Notes: a model not told the origin generated them from the sequence alone. 6,405 nucleotides of DNA from Bacteroidales bacterium (GCA_004555245.1 SFIS01000095.1:1-6405), one strand, 5' to 3'; numbered from the stretch's first letter, positions 1 through 6,070 are shown. Made by a program: numbers and translations.

Positions 1-1
1 C

Positions 2-14
2 GGGCTGAAAGCCC
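2..14. repeat. Triloop hairpin GGGCT-GAA-AGCCC
   Basis: Perfect 5-bp stem (2-6 with 10-14) around a GAA loop. It has the same CT-GAA-AG core as the hairpin at 79-91 but different outer base pairs (GGG/CCC instead of GCG/CGC). It is the first visible member of the hairpin family in this array. Confidence 0.6.
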
Positions 15-25
15 AACGAGCGCAT

Positions 26-58
26 AGCCCAGGGTAAAGCGTAGCGACACCCTGGGTT
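26..58. repeat. CCCAGGGT inverted-repeat hairpin, copy 1
   Basis: AGCCCAGGGT (26-35) pairs with ACCCTGGGTT (49-58): nine Watson-Crick pairs and one G-T pair. The 13-base loop carries the recurrent AAGCGTAGCG motif (37-46). An inverted copy lies at 161-193 and matches at 28 of 33 positions by hand count. I read it as a structured repeat, not part of a gene. Confidence 0.7.
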
Positions 59-78
59 ATTTCATGTAGGTGATGGTC

Positions 79-140
79 GCGCTGAAAGCGCAAAAGCGTA
101 GATAACAGCAGGATATTTAACGCTTTTGCGCTTACAGCGC
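79..140. repeat. 20-bp inverted repeat with a hairpin in each arm
   Basis: The arm GCGCTGAAAGCGCAAAAGCG (79-98) is matched in inverted orientation by 121-140 with one difference in 20, across a 22-base spacer. Each arm contains its own small hairpin: GCGCT-GAA-AGCGC (79-91) and GCGCT-TAC-AGCGC (128-140). The sequence could fold either as two small hairpins or as one long one. The single mismatch lies in the loop of the small hairpin, so both small stems are intact. Confidence 0.7.
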
Positions 141-160
141 GCATAGACAATGCCCAATTA

Positions 161-193
161 CACCCAGGGTGCCGCTGCGCTCTACCCTAGGCT
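161..193. repeat. CCCAGGGT inverted-repeat hairpin, copy 2 (inverted)
   Basis: This is the reverse complement of the unit at 26-58, with 28 of 33 positions identical by hand count. Outer parts ACCCAGGGT (162-170) and ACCCTAGGCT (184-193) still mostly pair, and the loop holds the inverted, slightly changed linker CGCTGCGCTC (173-182). It flanks the 79-140 inverted repeat on the side opposite copy 1, so 26-193 as a whole is roughly symmetric. Confidence 0.65.
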
Positions 194-266
194 ATGTTCT
201 TCTGCGCTTACAGCGCGTGCTGGTCAATACGCAGAGAGGTAATGGCTGGCTATACTAAGCGAGATT

Positions 267-289
267 TGTCCTTGGACCCACTGACCGTA
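267..289. repeat. Direct repeat unit TGTCCTTG..GACCG, copy 1
   Basis: The 23 bases starting TGTCCTTGGAC match 721-743 in the same orientation at 19 of 23 positions by hand count. The second copy forms one side of the inverted repeat at 718-768. The first copy sits inside the left arm of the large quasi-palindrome and has no obvious counterpart in the right arm. Confidence 0.5.
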
Positions 290-328
290 GGGAGGTAATG
301 CGGTTGTAACTCTCATGTGACGGGGGAT

Positions 329-341
329 AGCCTGTAAGGCT
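329..341. repeat. Triloop hairpin AGCCT-GTA-AGGCT
   Basis: Perfect 5-bp stem with a GTA loop, followed directly by TACTAAGCGAAGCG. Its inverted partner at 537-549 keeps the same stem but has a changed loop (GGA when read in the same sense). Confidence 0.6.
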
Positions 342-363
342 GTACTAAGCGAAGCGGTTGTAG

Positions 364-382
364 CCCGGGACACAGTCCCGGG
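364..382. repeat. GC-rich hairpin CCCGGGAC-ACA-GTCCCGGG
   Basis: Perfect 8-bp stem with an ACA triloop, the strongest short hairpin in the left part of the window. The homologous position in the inverted arm (496-514) holds a different stem that still folds. Confidence 0.65.
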
Positions 383-400
383 GTATAAAGTGCTGGGGTG

Positions 401-417
401 ACTGTCTGTAAGACAGT
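401..417. repeat. Triloop hairpin ACTGTCT-GTA-AGACAGT
   Basis: Perfect 7-bp stem with a GTA loop, followed by ACCT. Compared with its inverted partner at 462-478, one internal T-A pair is replaced by C-G on both sides of the stem, which is a compensatory change. Confidence 0.6.
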
Positions 418-462
418 ACCTTGTATATATGCGTATCCTTACGTTTCTCAGATGGCGAGGTA

Positions 463-477
463 CTGCCTTACAGGCAG
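463..477. repeat. Triloop hairpin CTGCCT-TAC-AGGCAG
   Basis: Perfect 6-bp stem with a TAC loop; read on the minus strand it is CTGCCT-GTA-AGGCAG. It is the right-arm counterpart of the hairpin at 401-417 and is flanked by the inverted AGGTACTG block (458-465). Confidence 0.6.
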
Positions 478-495
478 CAGTATTGCTACGACATA

Positions 496-514
496 CCGAG
501 GGCTTCGCCCCCGG
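496..514. repeat. GC-rich hairpin with TTC loop
   Basis: CCG.GGGC pairs with GCCC.CGG around a TTC loop, with one A-C mismatch in the stem. It is the right-arm counterpart of the hairpin at 364-382. Fold and loop size are kept although several stem bases differ. Confidence 0.55.
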
Positions 515-535
515 TTACGATCGCTACGCTTAGTA

Positions 536-550
536 TAGCCTTCCAGGCTA
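536..550. repeat. Triloop hairpin TAGCCT-TCC-AGGCTA
   Basis: Perfect 6-bp stem with a TCC loop. It is next to the inverted CGCTACGCTTAGTA linker (522-535) and is the right-arm counterpart of the hairpin at 329-341. Confidence 0.55.
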
Positions 551-660
551 ATCTCCCCGCCCCCTCCCCTCACATGACCGTGTTCTCCGCCTTCTGGTCA
601 GATTGCAAGCGAATCCGACCGCTACGCTTTGTATGGCCATTACCTCCCTGCGGTTACTGT

Positions 661-677
661 CCAGCCTTACAGGCTGG
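661..677. repeat. Triloop hairpin CCAGCCT-TAC-AGGCTGG
   Basis: Perfect 7-bp stem with a TAC loop, at the outer end of the right arm of the quasi-palindrome. Its left-arm counterpart at 204-216 has a different stem (GCGCT/AGCGC) but the same CT-TAC-AG core. Confidence 0.6.
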
Positions 678-717
678 TCTTTAACACAACAGTATCAGGC
701 GAGACACACCAAAAGGA

Positions 718-768
718 AACTGTCCTTGAACGCACCGACCGCAATGGCCGATGTGTCCAAGGACAGTT
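718..768 (-). terminator. Possible terminator hairpin after the PBP gene
   Basis: AACTGTCCTTG (718-728) and CAAGGACAGTT (758-768) form a perfect 11-bp stem around a 29-base loop, starting 23 bases beyond the stop codon of the minus-strand gene. On that strand the stem is followed by a T-rich tract (TTTCCTTTTGG overlapping the end of the stem). This fits a weak intrinsic terminator, but the loop is long and the T-run is interrupted. It may instead be another member of the repeat array, since one side is a direct repeat of 267-289. Confidence 0.35.
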
Positions 769-791
769 CATTTATGTTTCTGCAGGCAACC

Positions 792-3110
792 TTATTCAAA
801 TACATCCTCCACTCCTGCCCCATCCTCCTCGAGGCCATCCTGAAGGAGATTGGCACAAGGGTTGAAGTCGGCAGGGATGTCGAAACGTTTCTTCTCGTCA
901 TACCCGAGCATTCTGTCGGCATACACCTTCTTCATATAGTACGCCCATATAGGCAGCGCCATCGTGGCACCCTGTCCATAGAGCATGGAACTGAAATGGA
1001 TGTCGCGGTCGTCACCGCCAACCCAGCATCCGGAAACGAGTTCAGGCGTCACGCCCATGAACCAGGCGTCCGAGTTGTTGTTCGTCGTACCCGTTTTCGC
1101 TGCGATGTCTCCGTTCAGTCCGTACTTGTACCTCAGTCTCGAGGCGGTGCCCCCGTCAGCCACGGCGCGCATCATGTCAAGCATCTTGTAGGCACCTTCC
1201 TGCGAGATTACTTCGTTCATGCGCGGCTGGAAGTCAGCAAGAACATTTCCGCTGTTGTCCTCGATGCGTGTGACAAAGAGCGGCGCACATCGTATGCCGT
1301 TGTTCGCAAATGCGGTATATGCGCTGACCATCTCTCCCACACTGACGTCACACGGGCCGAGACAAAGTGCCATTGACGCATGGATTGTCGGCGAATCGAT
1401 GCCGTATTTCTGCAAGAGCTGCACAAACTGCTGCGGGTTGAGCTTCGAGATGAGATAAGCCGAGATCCAGTTGTTCGACTGCTGCAAGCCCCATCTCAAC
1501 GTCACATTCTCGCCATATCGTGACTTCGATGCGTTACGTGGTGTCCATGCCTGTCCTGCAACGATGTACGTCTGCTGCACATTGGGAGCCATATCGCATG
1601 GCGTGAAGCCGTTGTCCATCGCCAGCGAGTAGAGGAAAGGCTTTATCGTCGAACCGACCTGGCGTCTGCCGAGCATGACCATATCGTATTGGAAATGCTC
1701 GTAGTCCATGCCTCCTACATACGCCTTCACCTCTCCATTCCTCGGGTCGATGCTCATGAATCCCGCCCGTAGGAAAGTCTTGTAGTATCTTATGGAATCT
1801 AACGGCGACATCAGCGTATCGACATCTCCGTGATACGAGAAGACCGTCATCTCTGTCTTCTTCCTGAACGCCTCTTCTATCTCGCTGTCCGAGCATCCCG
1901 CCTCGCGCATTGCCCTCCATCGTTCGCTCTGTCTCATCGAGCGGTTCAGGATGTCGTTTATCTGTTTCTGCGAGAGGTTAGAGTACGGGGCGTTCTTCTT
2001 CCTGCGGTTTTCGCGGTCGAAGACAGGTTGCAGATATTTCGCCACATGCGCATAGACGGCCTCCTCTGCATATCTCTGCATACGCGAGTTGATCGACGTG
2101 CGTATCTTCAGACCGTCGGTATATATGTTATATGCAGAGCCGTCCTTCTTGCGGTTCTTGTTACACCATCCGTACAGAGGGTCCTGCTCCCATGCAATCG
2201 AATCGATGTGATACTGCACGCCAGCCCACGAGGGGTAGTTCTCCCTTTGCGGACGTTTCGCAGTCATGTATTTTCTGAGGAACTCTCTGAAATAGGCCGC
2301 GCTGCCCTCTTTGTGGTCTATCGTCCGGAAATGCAGCTCTATGGGTTTCTCCGCGTTCTCCTCATATTCCGTTTCAGATATATAGCCTGCCTTGAACATC
2401 TGCCTCAACACAACGTTTCGCCGCTCCGTCGCACGTTCTGCATATCTCACGGGATTATATAGCGACGGGTTCTTGCACAGCCCCACCAGCGTTGCGGCCT
2501 CGGCAATGTCCAGCGACTTCGGTTCTTTGCTGAAATACGTGTTCGCAGCCATCTTTATCCCTACGGCGTTGTGCAGGAAATCGAAATAGTTGAGATACAT
2601 CGTGATTATCTCCTCCTTCGTATAGTATCTCTCAAGTTTCAGCGCAATCACCCATTCTATGGGCTTCTGCATCATGCGTTCAAATTTCGATCCGGCATGG
2701 TCAGAATACAACTGCTTCGCCAGCTGTTGCGTGATAGTCGAGCCTCCGCCCGCACTCTCCTGTCCCAGTATGCCGCGCTTCACGACGGCACGTGCCAATG
2801 CCCTGAAGTCGATGCCGGAGTGCTCGTAGAAGCGTTCGTCCTCCGTGGCTATCAGTGCCTTCACCACATACGGCGAGATGCTGTCGTACGGCACATGGAT
2901 ACGGTTGTCCTTGTTCATGTTCCATGTCCCGATAACTTTTCCGTCTGACGACAACACCTGCGTCGCATATTTGTCGATAGGGTTCTGCAAATCCTCTATC
3001 GGAGGCATATATCCTATCCATCCGTTCCATATCATGGTCACTATCGTGCAGCAAGCCGCTGCAGCCAGGGCTATGAGCGTCCATAGCCCGATGATGTATT
3101 TGCGTCTCAT
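792..3110 (-). CDS. mrcA: Class A penicillin-binding protein 1A (bifunctional)
   Basis: A 772-residue inner-membrane enzyme that polymerises lipid II into glycan strands and cross-links the peptides. An N-terminal membrane anchor (about residues 6-28) is followed by a GT51 glycosyltransferase domain. That domain shows EDERFYEHSG (90-99, catalytic Glu90), GGSTITQQLAKQ (122-133), a R..K..E motif with Glu152, and MYLNYFDF..AVGI..AANTYF (171-193). The transpeptidase domain has all three motifs: STIK (487-490, nucleophile Ser487), SNN (545-547) and KTGT (672-675). The inter-domain segment of about 130-150 residues (roughly 300-440) is lysine- and arginine-rich. I chose ATG 3108-3110 because a frame-consistent start at 3168-3170 would lie upstream of the probable -7 element and would add 20 residues before the anchor; GGAAAG lies just before the chosen ATG. 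All catalytic motifs are intact. The exact paralogue name is less certain than the family. Confidence 0.95.
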   Translation of the reverse strand: MRRKYIIGLWTLIALAAAACCTIVTMIWNGWIGYMPPIEDLQNPIDKYATQVLSSDGKVIGTWNMNKDNRIHVPYDSISPYVVKALIATEDERFYEHSGIDFRALARAVVKRGILGQESAGGGSTITQQLAKQLYSDHAGSKFERMMQKPIEWVIALKLERYYTKEEIITMYLNYFDFLHNAVGIKMAANTYFSKEPKSLDIAEAATLVGLCKNPSLYNPVRYAERATERRNVVLRQMFKAGYISETEYEENAEKPIELHFRTIDHKEGSAAYFREFLRKYMTAKRPQRENYPSWAGVQYHIDSIAWEQDPLYGWCNKNRKKDGSAYNIYTDGLKIRTSINSRMQRYAEEAVYAHVAKYLQPVFDRENRRKKNAPYSNLSQKQINDILNRSMRQSERWRAMREAGCSDSEIEEAFRKKTEMTVFSYHGDVDTLMSPLDSIRYYKTFLRAGFMSIDPRNGEVKAYVGGMDYEHFQYDMVMLGRRQVGSTIKPFLYSLAMDNGFTPCDMAPNVQQTYIVAGQAWTPRNASKSRYGENVTLRWGLQQSNNWISAYLISKLNPQQFVQLLQKYGIDSPTIHASMALCLGPCDVSVGEMVSAYTAFANNGIRCAPLFVTRIEDNSGNVLADFQPRMNEVISQEGAYKMLDMMRAVADGGTASRLRYKYGLNGDIAAKTGTTNNNSDAWFMGVTPELVSGCWVGGDDRDIHFSSMLYGQGATMALPIWAYYMKKVYADRMLGYDEKKRFDIPADFNPCANLLQDGLEEDGAGVEDVFE

Positions 3111-3151
3111 ACTTTCCAGTGCGATGTACTGCGTAATTTGAGGTGAGAAAA

Positions 3152-3167
3152 TATTTTTGCAAAAATA
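3152..3167. promoter_or_regulatory. Palindromic TATTTTTGCAAAAATA in the divergent promoter region
   Basis: A perfect 16-bp palindrome made of two TATTTTTG octamers back to back. Each half matches the Bacteroidota -7 consensus TAnnTTTG. The minus-strand half (3160-3167) is well placed for the penicillin-binding protein gene, giving a leader of about 45 bases, with a T-run (3182-3186 on the opposite strand) as a poor -33 candidate at shorter than usual spacing. The plus-strand half (3152-3159) has no -33 at normal spacing, so it may be fortuitous or an operator. Confidence 0.5.
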
Positions 3168-3211
3168 CAATAATAATTTGGAAAAACTGATGTTTTTAGA
3201 AATAAAATTGC

Positions 3212-3219
3212 TAACTTCG
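3212..3219 (+). promoter_or_regulatory. Candidate -7 element for the pyrB-pyrI-glyA unit
   Basis: TAACTTCG differs from TAnnTTTG by one base and would start transcription near 3225, leaving a leader of about 28 bases before pyrB. The -33 region is only T-rich (around 3192-3197), so the call is tentative. I see no hairpin plus T-run in the leader, hence no sign of an enterobacterial-type attenuator. Confidence 0.35.
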
Positions 3220-3253
3220 CAGTCAAAATACGCAAAAGACCTTATTTTTGTAT

Positions 3254-4201
3254 ATGGAGAAACAGAATTTCGTCACTATTGCCGACCTCTCAAAAGAGAA
3301 GATCATGTACCTTCTCGACATGGCAAAAGAGTTTGAGCTCCATCCTGACAGAGAGCTTCTCAAGGGGCGCATCGTCGCCACCCTTTTCTTCGAACCGTCC
3401 ACCCGCACCCGCCTCAGTTTCGAGACAGCCGCCAACCGTCTCGGCGCAAAAGTCATCGGCTTCACCGATGCCAAGGTGACGAGTGCCACAAAAGGCGAGA
3501 CATTGAAAGACACGATACTCATGGTGGCCAACTACGCCGACGTCATTGTCATGCGCCATCACATCGAGGGTGCGGCGCAATACGCCTCCGAAATTTCCCC
3601 CGTGCCCATCGTCAACGCCGGAGACGGAGCACACATGCACCCCTCGCAGTGTCTTCTCGACCTCTATTCTATCTACAAGACCCAGGGCACACTCGACAAC
3701 CTCAACATCTGTCTCGTAGGCGACCTCAAGTACGGGCGCACCGTCCATTCGCTCATCACCGCCATGCGCCATTTCAATCCCACCTTCCATTTCATCGCCC
3801 CCGACGAGCTCTCCATGCCCGACGAGTACAAGCTCTACTGCCGCGACCACGGCATACGCTACGTCGAGCACACACGCCTTGACCCTGATGTCATCGCCGA
3901 TGCCGACATCATATATATGACGCGCGTGCAGAAAGAACGTTTCTCCGACCTCATGGAATACGAGCGCGTGAAGAACATCTACATCCTGCGCCGCGACATG
4001 CTCTCCAACACACGCGACAACATGCGCATCCTCCATCCCCTGCCGCGCGTCAACGAGATAGCCTACGACGTAGATGACGACCCACACGCCTACTACATAC
4101 AGCAGGCTCGCAACGGTCTCTTCGCACGCCAGGCCATCTTCTGCCACATTCTCGGCATAACGAAAGAAGACATCATACAAGACAAGACAATACTTCATTA
4201 G
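3254..4201 (+). CDS. pyrB: Aspartate carbamoyltransferase catalytic chain
   Basis: A cytosolic enzyme of 315 residues joining carbamoyl phosphate and L-aspartate to N-carbamoyl-aspartate, the committed step of pyrimidine synthesis. The N-terminal domain shows the carbamoyl-phosphate signature FFEPSTRTRLSFE (45-57), the mobile-loop Lys80 in SATKGET, Arg101, and HPSQ (129-132). The aspartate domain shows KYGRTVHS (159-166), MTRVQKERF (222-230) and the HPLPRV loop (261-266). These correspond to the E. coli residues that bind substrate, and the length is close to the E. coli 311. I start at ATG 3254; a TTG two codons upstream overlaps T-rich promoter-like sequence. No Shine-Dalgarno is visible, as is usual in Bacteroidota. 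pyrI follows after 43 bp, so the enzyme is expected to be the allosteric holoenzyme type with regulatory chains. Confidence 0.97.
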   Translation: MEKQNFVTIADLSKEKIMYLLDMAKEFELHPDRELLKGRIVATLFFEPSTRTRLSFETAANRLGAKVIGFTDAKVTSATKGETLKDTILMVANYADVIVMRHHIEGAAQYASEISPVPIVNAGDGAHMHPSQCLLDLYSIYKTQGTLDNLNICLVGDLKYGRTVHSLITAMRHFNPTFHFIAPDELSMPDEYKLYCRDHGIRYVEHTRLDPDVIADADIIYMTRVQKERFSDLMEYERVKNIYILRRDMLSNTRDNMRILHPLPRVNEIAYDVDDDPHAYYIQQARNGLFARQAIFCHILGITKEDIIQDKTILH

Positions 4202-4244
4202 TCTTGTTTCAGTTGACAAGTTGAAAAGTATCAGTCCAAATCCC

Positions 4245-4706
4245 ATGAACAAGAAAGAACGTCTCGTAGCCGCAATAGAGAACGGCACGGTCATCGACCA
4301 CATCCCCGCCGACAAGACTTTCCAGGTGGCATCGCTCCTCAAGCTCCACGAGCTGTCGTCGCAAGTCACCATCGGCCTCAATTTCCGTTCGAAGAAACTC
4401 GGACGCAAGGGCATCATCAAGGTAGAGAACAAATTCTTCACCGACGATGAGATAAGCCAGCTCTCCGTCGTCGCACACAAGGTGGTGCTCAGCATCATAC
4501 GCGACTACGAGGTCATAGAGAAGAAAACCGTCAACCTGCCTGACCAGCTCGTCGGCATCGTGCGGTGCAACAACCCCAAGTGCATCACCAACAACGAGCC
4601 TATGAAGACACACTTCACCATCGTTGACAAGAATGCCCCGCACCCCGAACTGCGCTGCCGCTACTGCGACAAGGTTCAGGACATAGACAAAGTGCAACTC
4701 GTCTGA
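4245..4706 (+). CDS. pyrI: Aspartate carbamoyltransferase regulatory chain
   Basis: A 153-residue regulatory chain, the same length as the E. coli protein. It binds PyrB and passes nucleotide signals to the active sites. The N-terminal nucleotide-binding domain has GTVIDHIPADK (14-24), matching the E. coli segment that contacts CTP/ATP, and GIIKVEN (56-62). The C-terminal domain holds a four-cysteine zinc site: Cys108 and Cys113 (C-x4-C), Cys138 and Cys141 (C-x2-C), which in E. coli forms the contact with the catalytic chain. All four cysteines are present, so it should assemble. I chose ATG 4245; the frame extends to a TTG at 4221, but the extra eight residues have no counterpart in the family. 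It sits 43 bp after pyrB with no terminator between. The actual nucleotide response cannot be read from sequence. Confidence 0.97.
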   Translation: MNKKERLVAAIENGTVIDHIPADKTFQVASLLKLHELSSQVTIGLNFRSKKLGRKGIIKVENKFFTDDEISQLSVVAHKVVLSIIRDYEVIEKKTVNLPDQLVGIVRCNNPKCITNNEPMKTHFTIVDKNAPHPELRCRYCDKVQDIDKVQLV

Positions 4707-4769
4707 CCAAGTTCCATACAGTCAGCTTAAAAGACAAAAGCATTATTAACATACAAACAACAAACCATC

Positions 4770-6050
4770 ATGACCAAAGACCAGACCATCTTCGATTTGA
4801 TCGAACAAGAGCGCGGACGCCAGCTGAAAGGCATGGAGCTCATCGCCAGCGAGAACTTCGTGAGCGACGATGTCATGCGCGCCATGGGCTCGTGCCTGAC
4901 AAACAAATACGCCGAGGGCTATCCCGGCAAACGCTACTACGGCGGCTGCCAGGTAGTAGATAAAGTAGAGCAGCTCGCCATCGACCGCGTCTGCCGCCTC
5001 TTCGGAGCCGAGTATGCCAACGTCCAGCCCCATTCCGGAGCCCAGGCCAACGCTGCGGTCCTTCTCGCCGTCCTCAAGCCTGGCGACACCTTCATGGGCA
5101 TGAACCTCGACCACGGCGGCCACCTCTCGCACGGCTCGCCCGTCAACACCTCCGGCATCCTCTACAACCCCGTCGGCTACACACTCAACCGCGAGACAGG
5201 ACGCGTCGATTACGACGAGATGCACCGCCTCGCCCTCGAGCATCGTCCGAAACTCATCATCGGCGGCGGCTCGGCCTACAGCCGCGAATGGGACTACGCC
5301 CGCATGCGCGCCATCGCCGATGAAGTCGGCGCACTCCTGATGATCGACATGGCACATCCCGCCGGACTTATAGCCGCTGGGCTGCTCGACAACCCCGTGC
5401 GCTACGCACACATCGTCACCTCGACCACACACAAGACACTCCGCGGACCGCGCGGCGGCATCATCCTCATGCAGAAAGACTTTGACAACCCGTGGGGGCT
5501 CACCACTCCGAAAGGTGTCGTGAAGAAGATGTCGCAACTGCTCAACTCCGCCGTCTTCCCCGGACAGCAGGGAGGACCTCTCGAACACGTCATCGCAGCC
5601 AAGGCCGTAGCCTTCAACGAGGCGCTGCAGCCGGAGTTCAAAGAGTGGGCAAAACAGGTGAAGCTGAACGCCGCCACCCTCGCCGACGCCCTCACGCAGC
5701 GCGGCTTTACCATCGTCTCCGGCGGCACTGACAACCACTCGATGCTTGTCGATCTCCGCTCGAAATATCCTGACCTCACAGGCAAGACGGCAGAGAACGC
5801 CCTCGTCGCTGCAGACATCACGGTAAACAAGAATATGGTGCCGTTCGACACACGCTCCGCCTTCCAGACTTCAGGCATACGTCTCGGCACGCCCGCCATC
5901 ACCACACGCGGAGCAAAAGAGGATATGATGCTCCTCATAGCCGAGCTCATCGAGACAGTCCTCAACAACCCCGAAGACGAGACTGTGATCGCCGCCGTCC
6001 GCGCCAAAGTCAACAGCGTGATGAAAGACTATCCGCTCTTCGCATGGTGA
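4770..6050 (+). CDS. glyA: Serine hydroxymethyltransferase
   Basis: A 426-residue PLP enzyme, similar in length to E. coli GlyA (417). It interconverts serine plus tetrahydrofolate with glycine plus 5,10-methylene-tetrahydrofolate, supplying one-carbon units for purines, thymidylate and methionine. Visible family landmarks are ELIASENF (23-30), YAEGYPGKRYYGG (47-59) with Glu49 and Tyr57, GGHLSHGSPVN (116-126) with the PLP-stacking His118, DMAHPAGL (193-200) with Asp193 and His196, STTHKTLRGPRGG (218-230) with the Schiff-base Lys222, and SGIRLGTPA (368-376) with the carboxylate-binding Arg371. ATG 4770 is preceded by A-rich sequence (ACATACAAACAACAAACC) without Shine-Dalgarno, typical of Bacteroidota. 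It is 63 bp after pyrI with no clear promoter or terminator in the gap, so co-transcription with pyrBI is likely. A strong terminator follows. Confidence 0.98.
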   Translation: MTKDQTIFDLIEQERGRQLKGMELIASENFVSDDVMRAMGSCLTNKYAEGYPGKRYYGGCQVVDKVEQLAIDRVCRLFGAEYANVQPHSGAQANAAVLLAVLKPGDTFMGMNLDHGGHLSHGSPVNTSGILYNPVGYTLNRETGRVDYDEMHRLALEHRPKLIIGGGSAYSREWDYARMRAIADEVGALLMIDMAHPAGLIAAGLLDNPVRYAHIVTSTTHKTLRGPRGGIILMQKDFDNPWGLTTPKGVVKKMSQLLNSAVFPGQQGGPLEHVIAAKAVAFNEALQPEFKEWAKQVKLNAATLADALTQRGFTIVSGGTDNHSMLVDLRSKYPDLTGKTAENALVAADITVNKNMVPFDTRSAFQTSGIRLGTPAITTRGAKEDMMLLIAELIETVLNNPEDETVIAAVRAKVNSVMKDYPLFAW

Positions 6051-6070
6051 CATTACAGTCAACAACCCTT

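Larger units (their letters stand above)
204..677. repeat. Large quasi-palindrome with paired, covarying hairpins
   Basis: The arm 204-421 is related to the reverse complement of 458-677, with a 36-base centre at 422-457. Matching blocks in order are: a triloop hairpin (204-216 with 661-677); a CGCAG..GAGGTAATGG block (231-245 with about 636-653); TAC(T/A)AAGCG (253-261 with about 626-634); TCATGTGA (313-320 with 570-577); an AGCCT hairpin followed by TACTAAGCG (329-351 with 527-549); a GC-rich hairpin (364-382 with 496-514); and a hairpin followed by CAGTACCT (401-421 with 458-479). All block pairs share a midpoint near 440. Linkers are conserved while several stems differ in both strands together. 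The alignment is by eye and contains gaps. Confidence 0.7.
1..780. repeat. Gene-free array of short hairpins and repeats
   Basis: This stretch has no credible gene; the reading frames that cross it run through repeats and have no recognisable protein features. It contains at least a dozen short perfect or near-perfect hairpins, many with a three-base loop (GAA, GTA/TAC, ACA, TTC or TCC). Recurrent linkers join them, notably AAGCGTAGCG, TACTAAGCG and GAGGTAATGG. Many elements occur twice in opposite orientation. From general memory, arrays with CCCAGGGT and CTGWAAG hairpins are common between genes in Bacteroidota, and they resemble REP-type sequences mobilised by single-strand transposases. 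That link is inference, because no transposase is visible here. The array lies beyond the 3' end of the penicillin-binding protein gene and continues past the left edge of the window. Confidence 0.85.

Noticed and set aside
1..780. CRISPR array
   Set aside because: The repeats are unequal, partly inverted and irregularly spaced, with no constant repeat/unique spacer pattern and no cas genes.
1..780. Insertion sequence or its remnant
   Set aside because: No transposase reading frame or fragment is recognisable; the inverted repeats are multiple and nested, not a single terminal pair.
603..1376. Plus-strand reading frame of 257 codons across the repeat array and the end of the PBP gene
   Set aside because: It overlaps the well-supported minus-strand gene and the hairpin repeats, and the peptide shows no domain-like pattern.
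3168..3170. Upstream ATG for the penicillin-binding protein (20 residues longer)
   Set aside because: It would begin upstream of the probable -7 element at 3160-3167, and the added residues do not resemble the family's short cytoplasmic N-terminus.
3243..3250. TATTTTTG as the -7 element for pyrB
   Set aside because: Although it matches the consensus, transcription would start at or after the pyrB ATG (3254).
3290..4498. Minus-strand reading frame of 402 codons opposite pyrB and pyrI
   Set aside because: A shadow of GC-rich third codon positions in two clearly recognisable genes; it has no motif or start context.
4746..5738. Minus-strand reading frame of 330 codons opposite glyA
   Set aside because: Complementary shadow of glyA; the composition is rich in Gly, Ala, Val and Asp, as expected from antisense reading.
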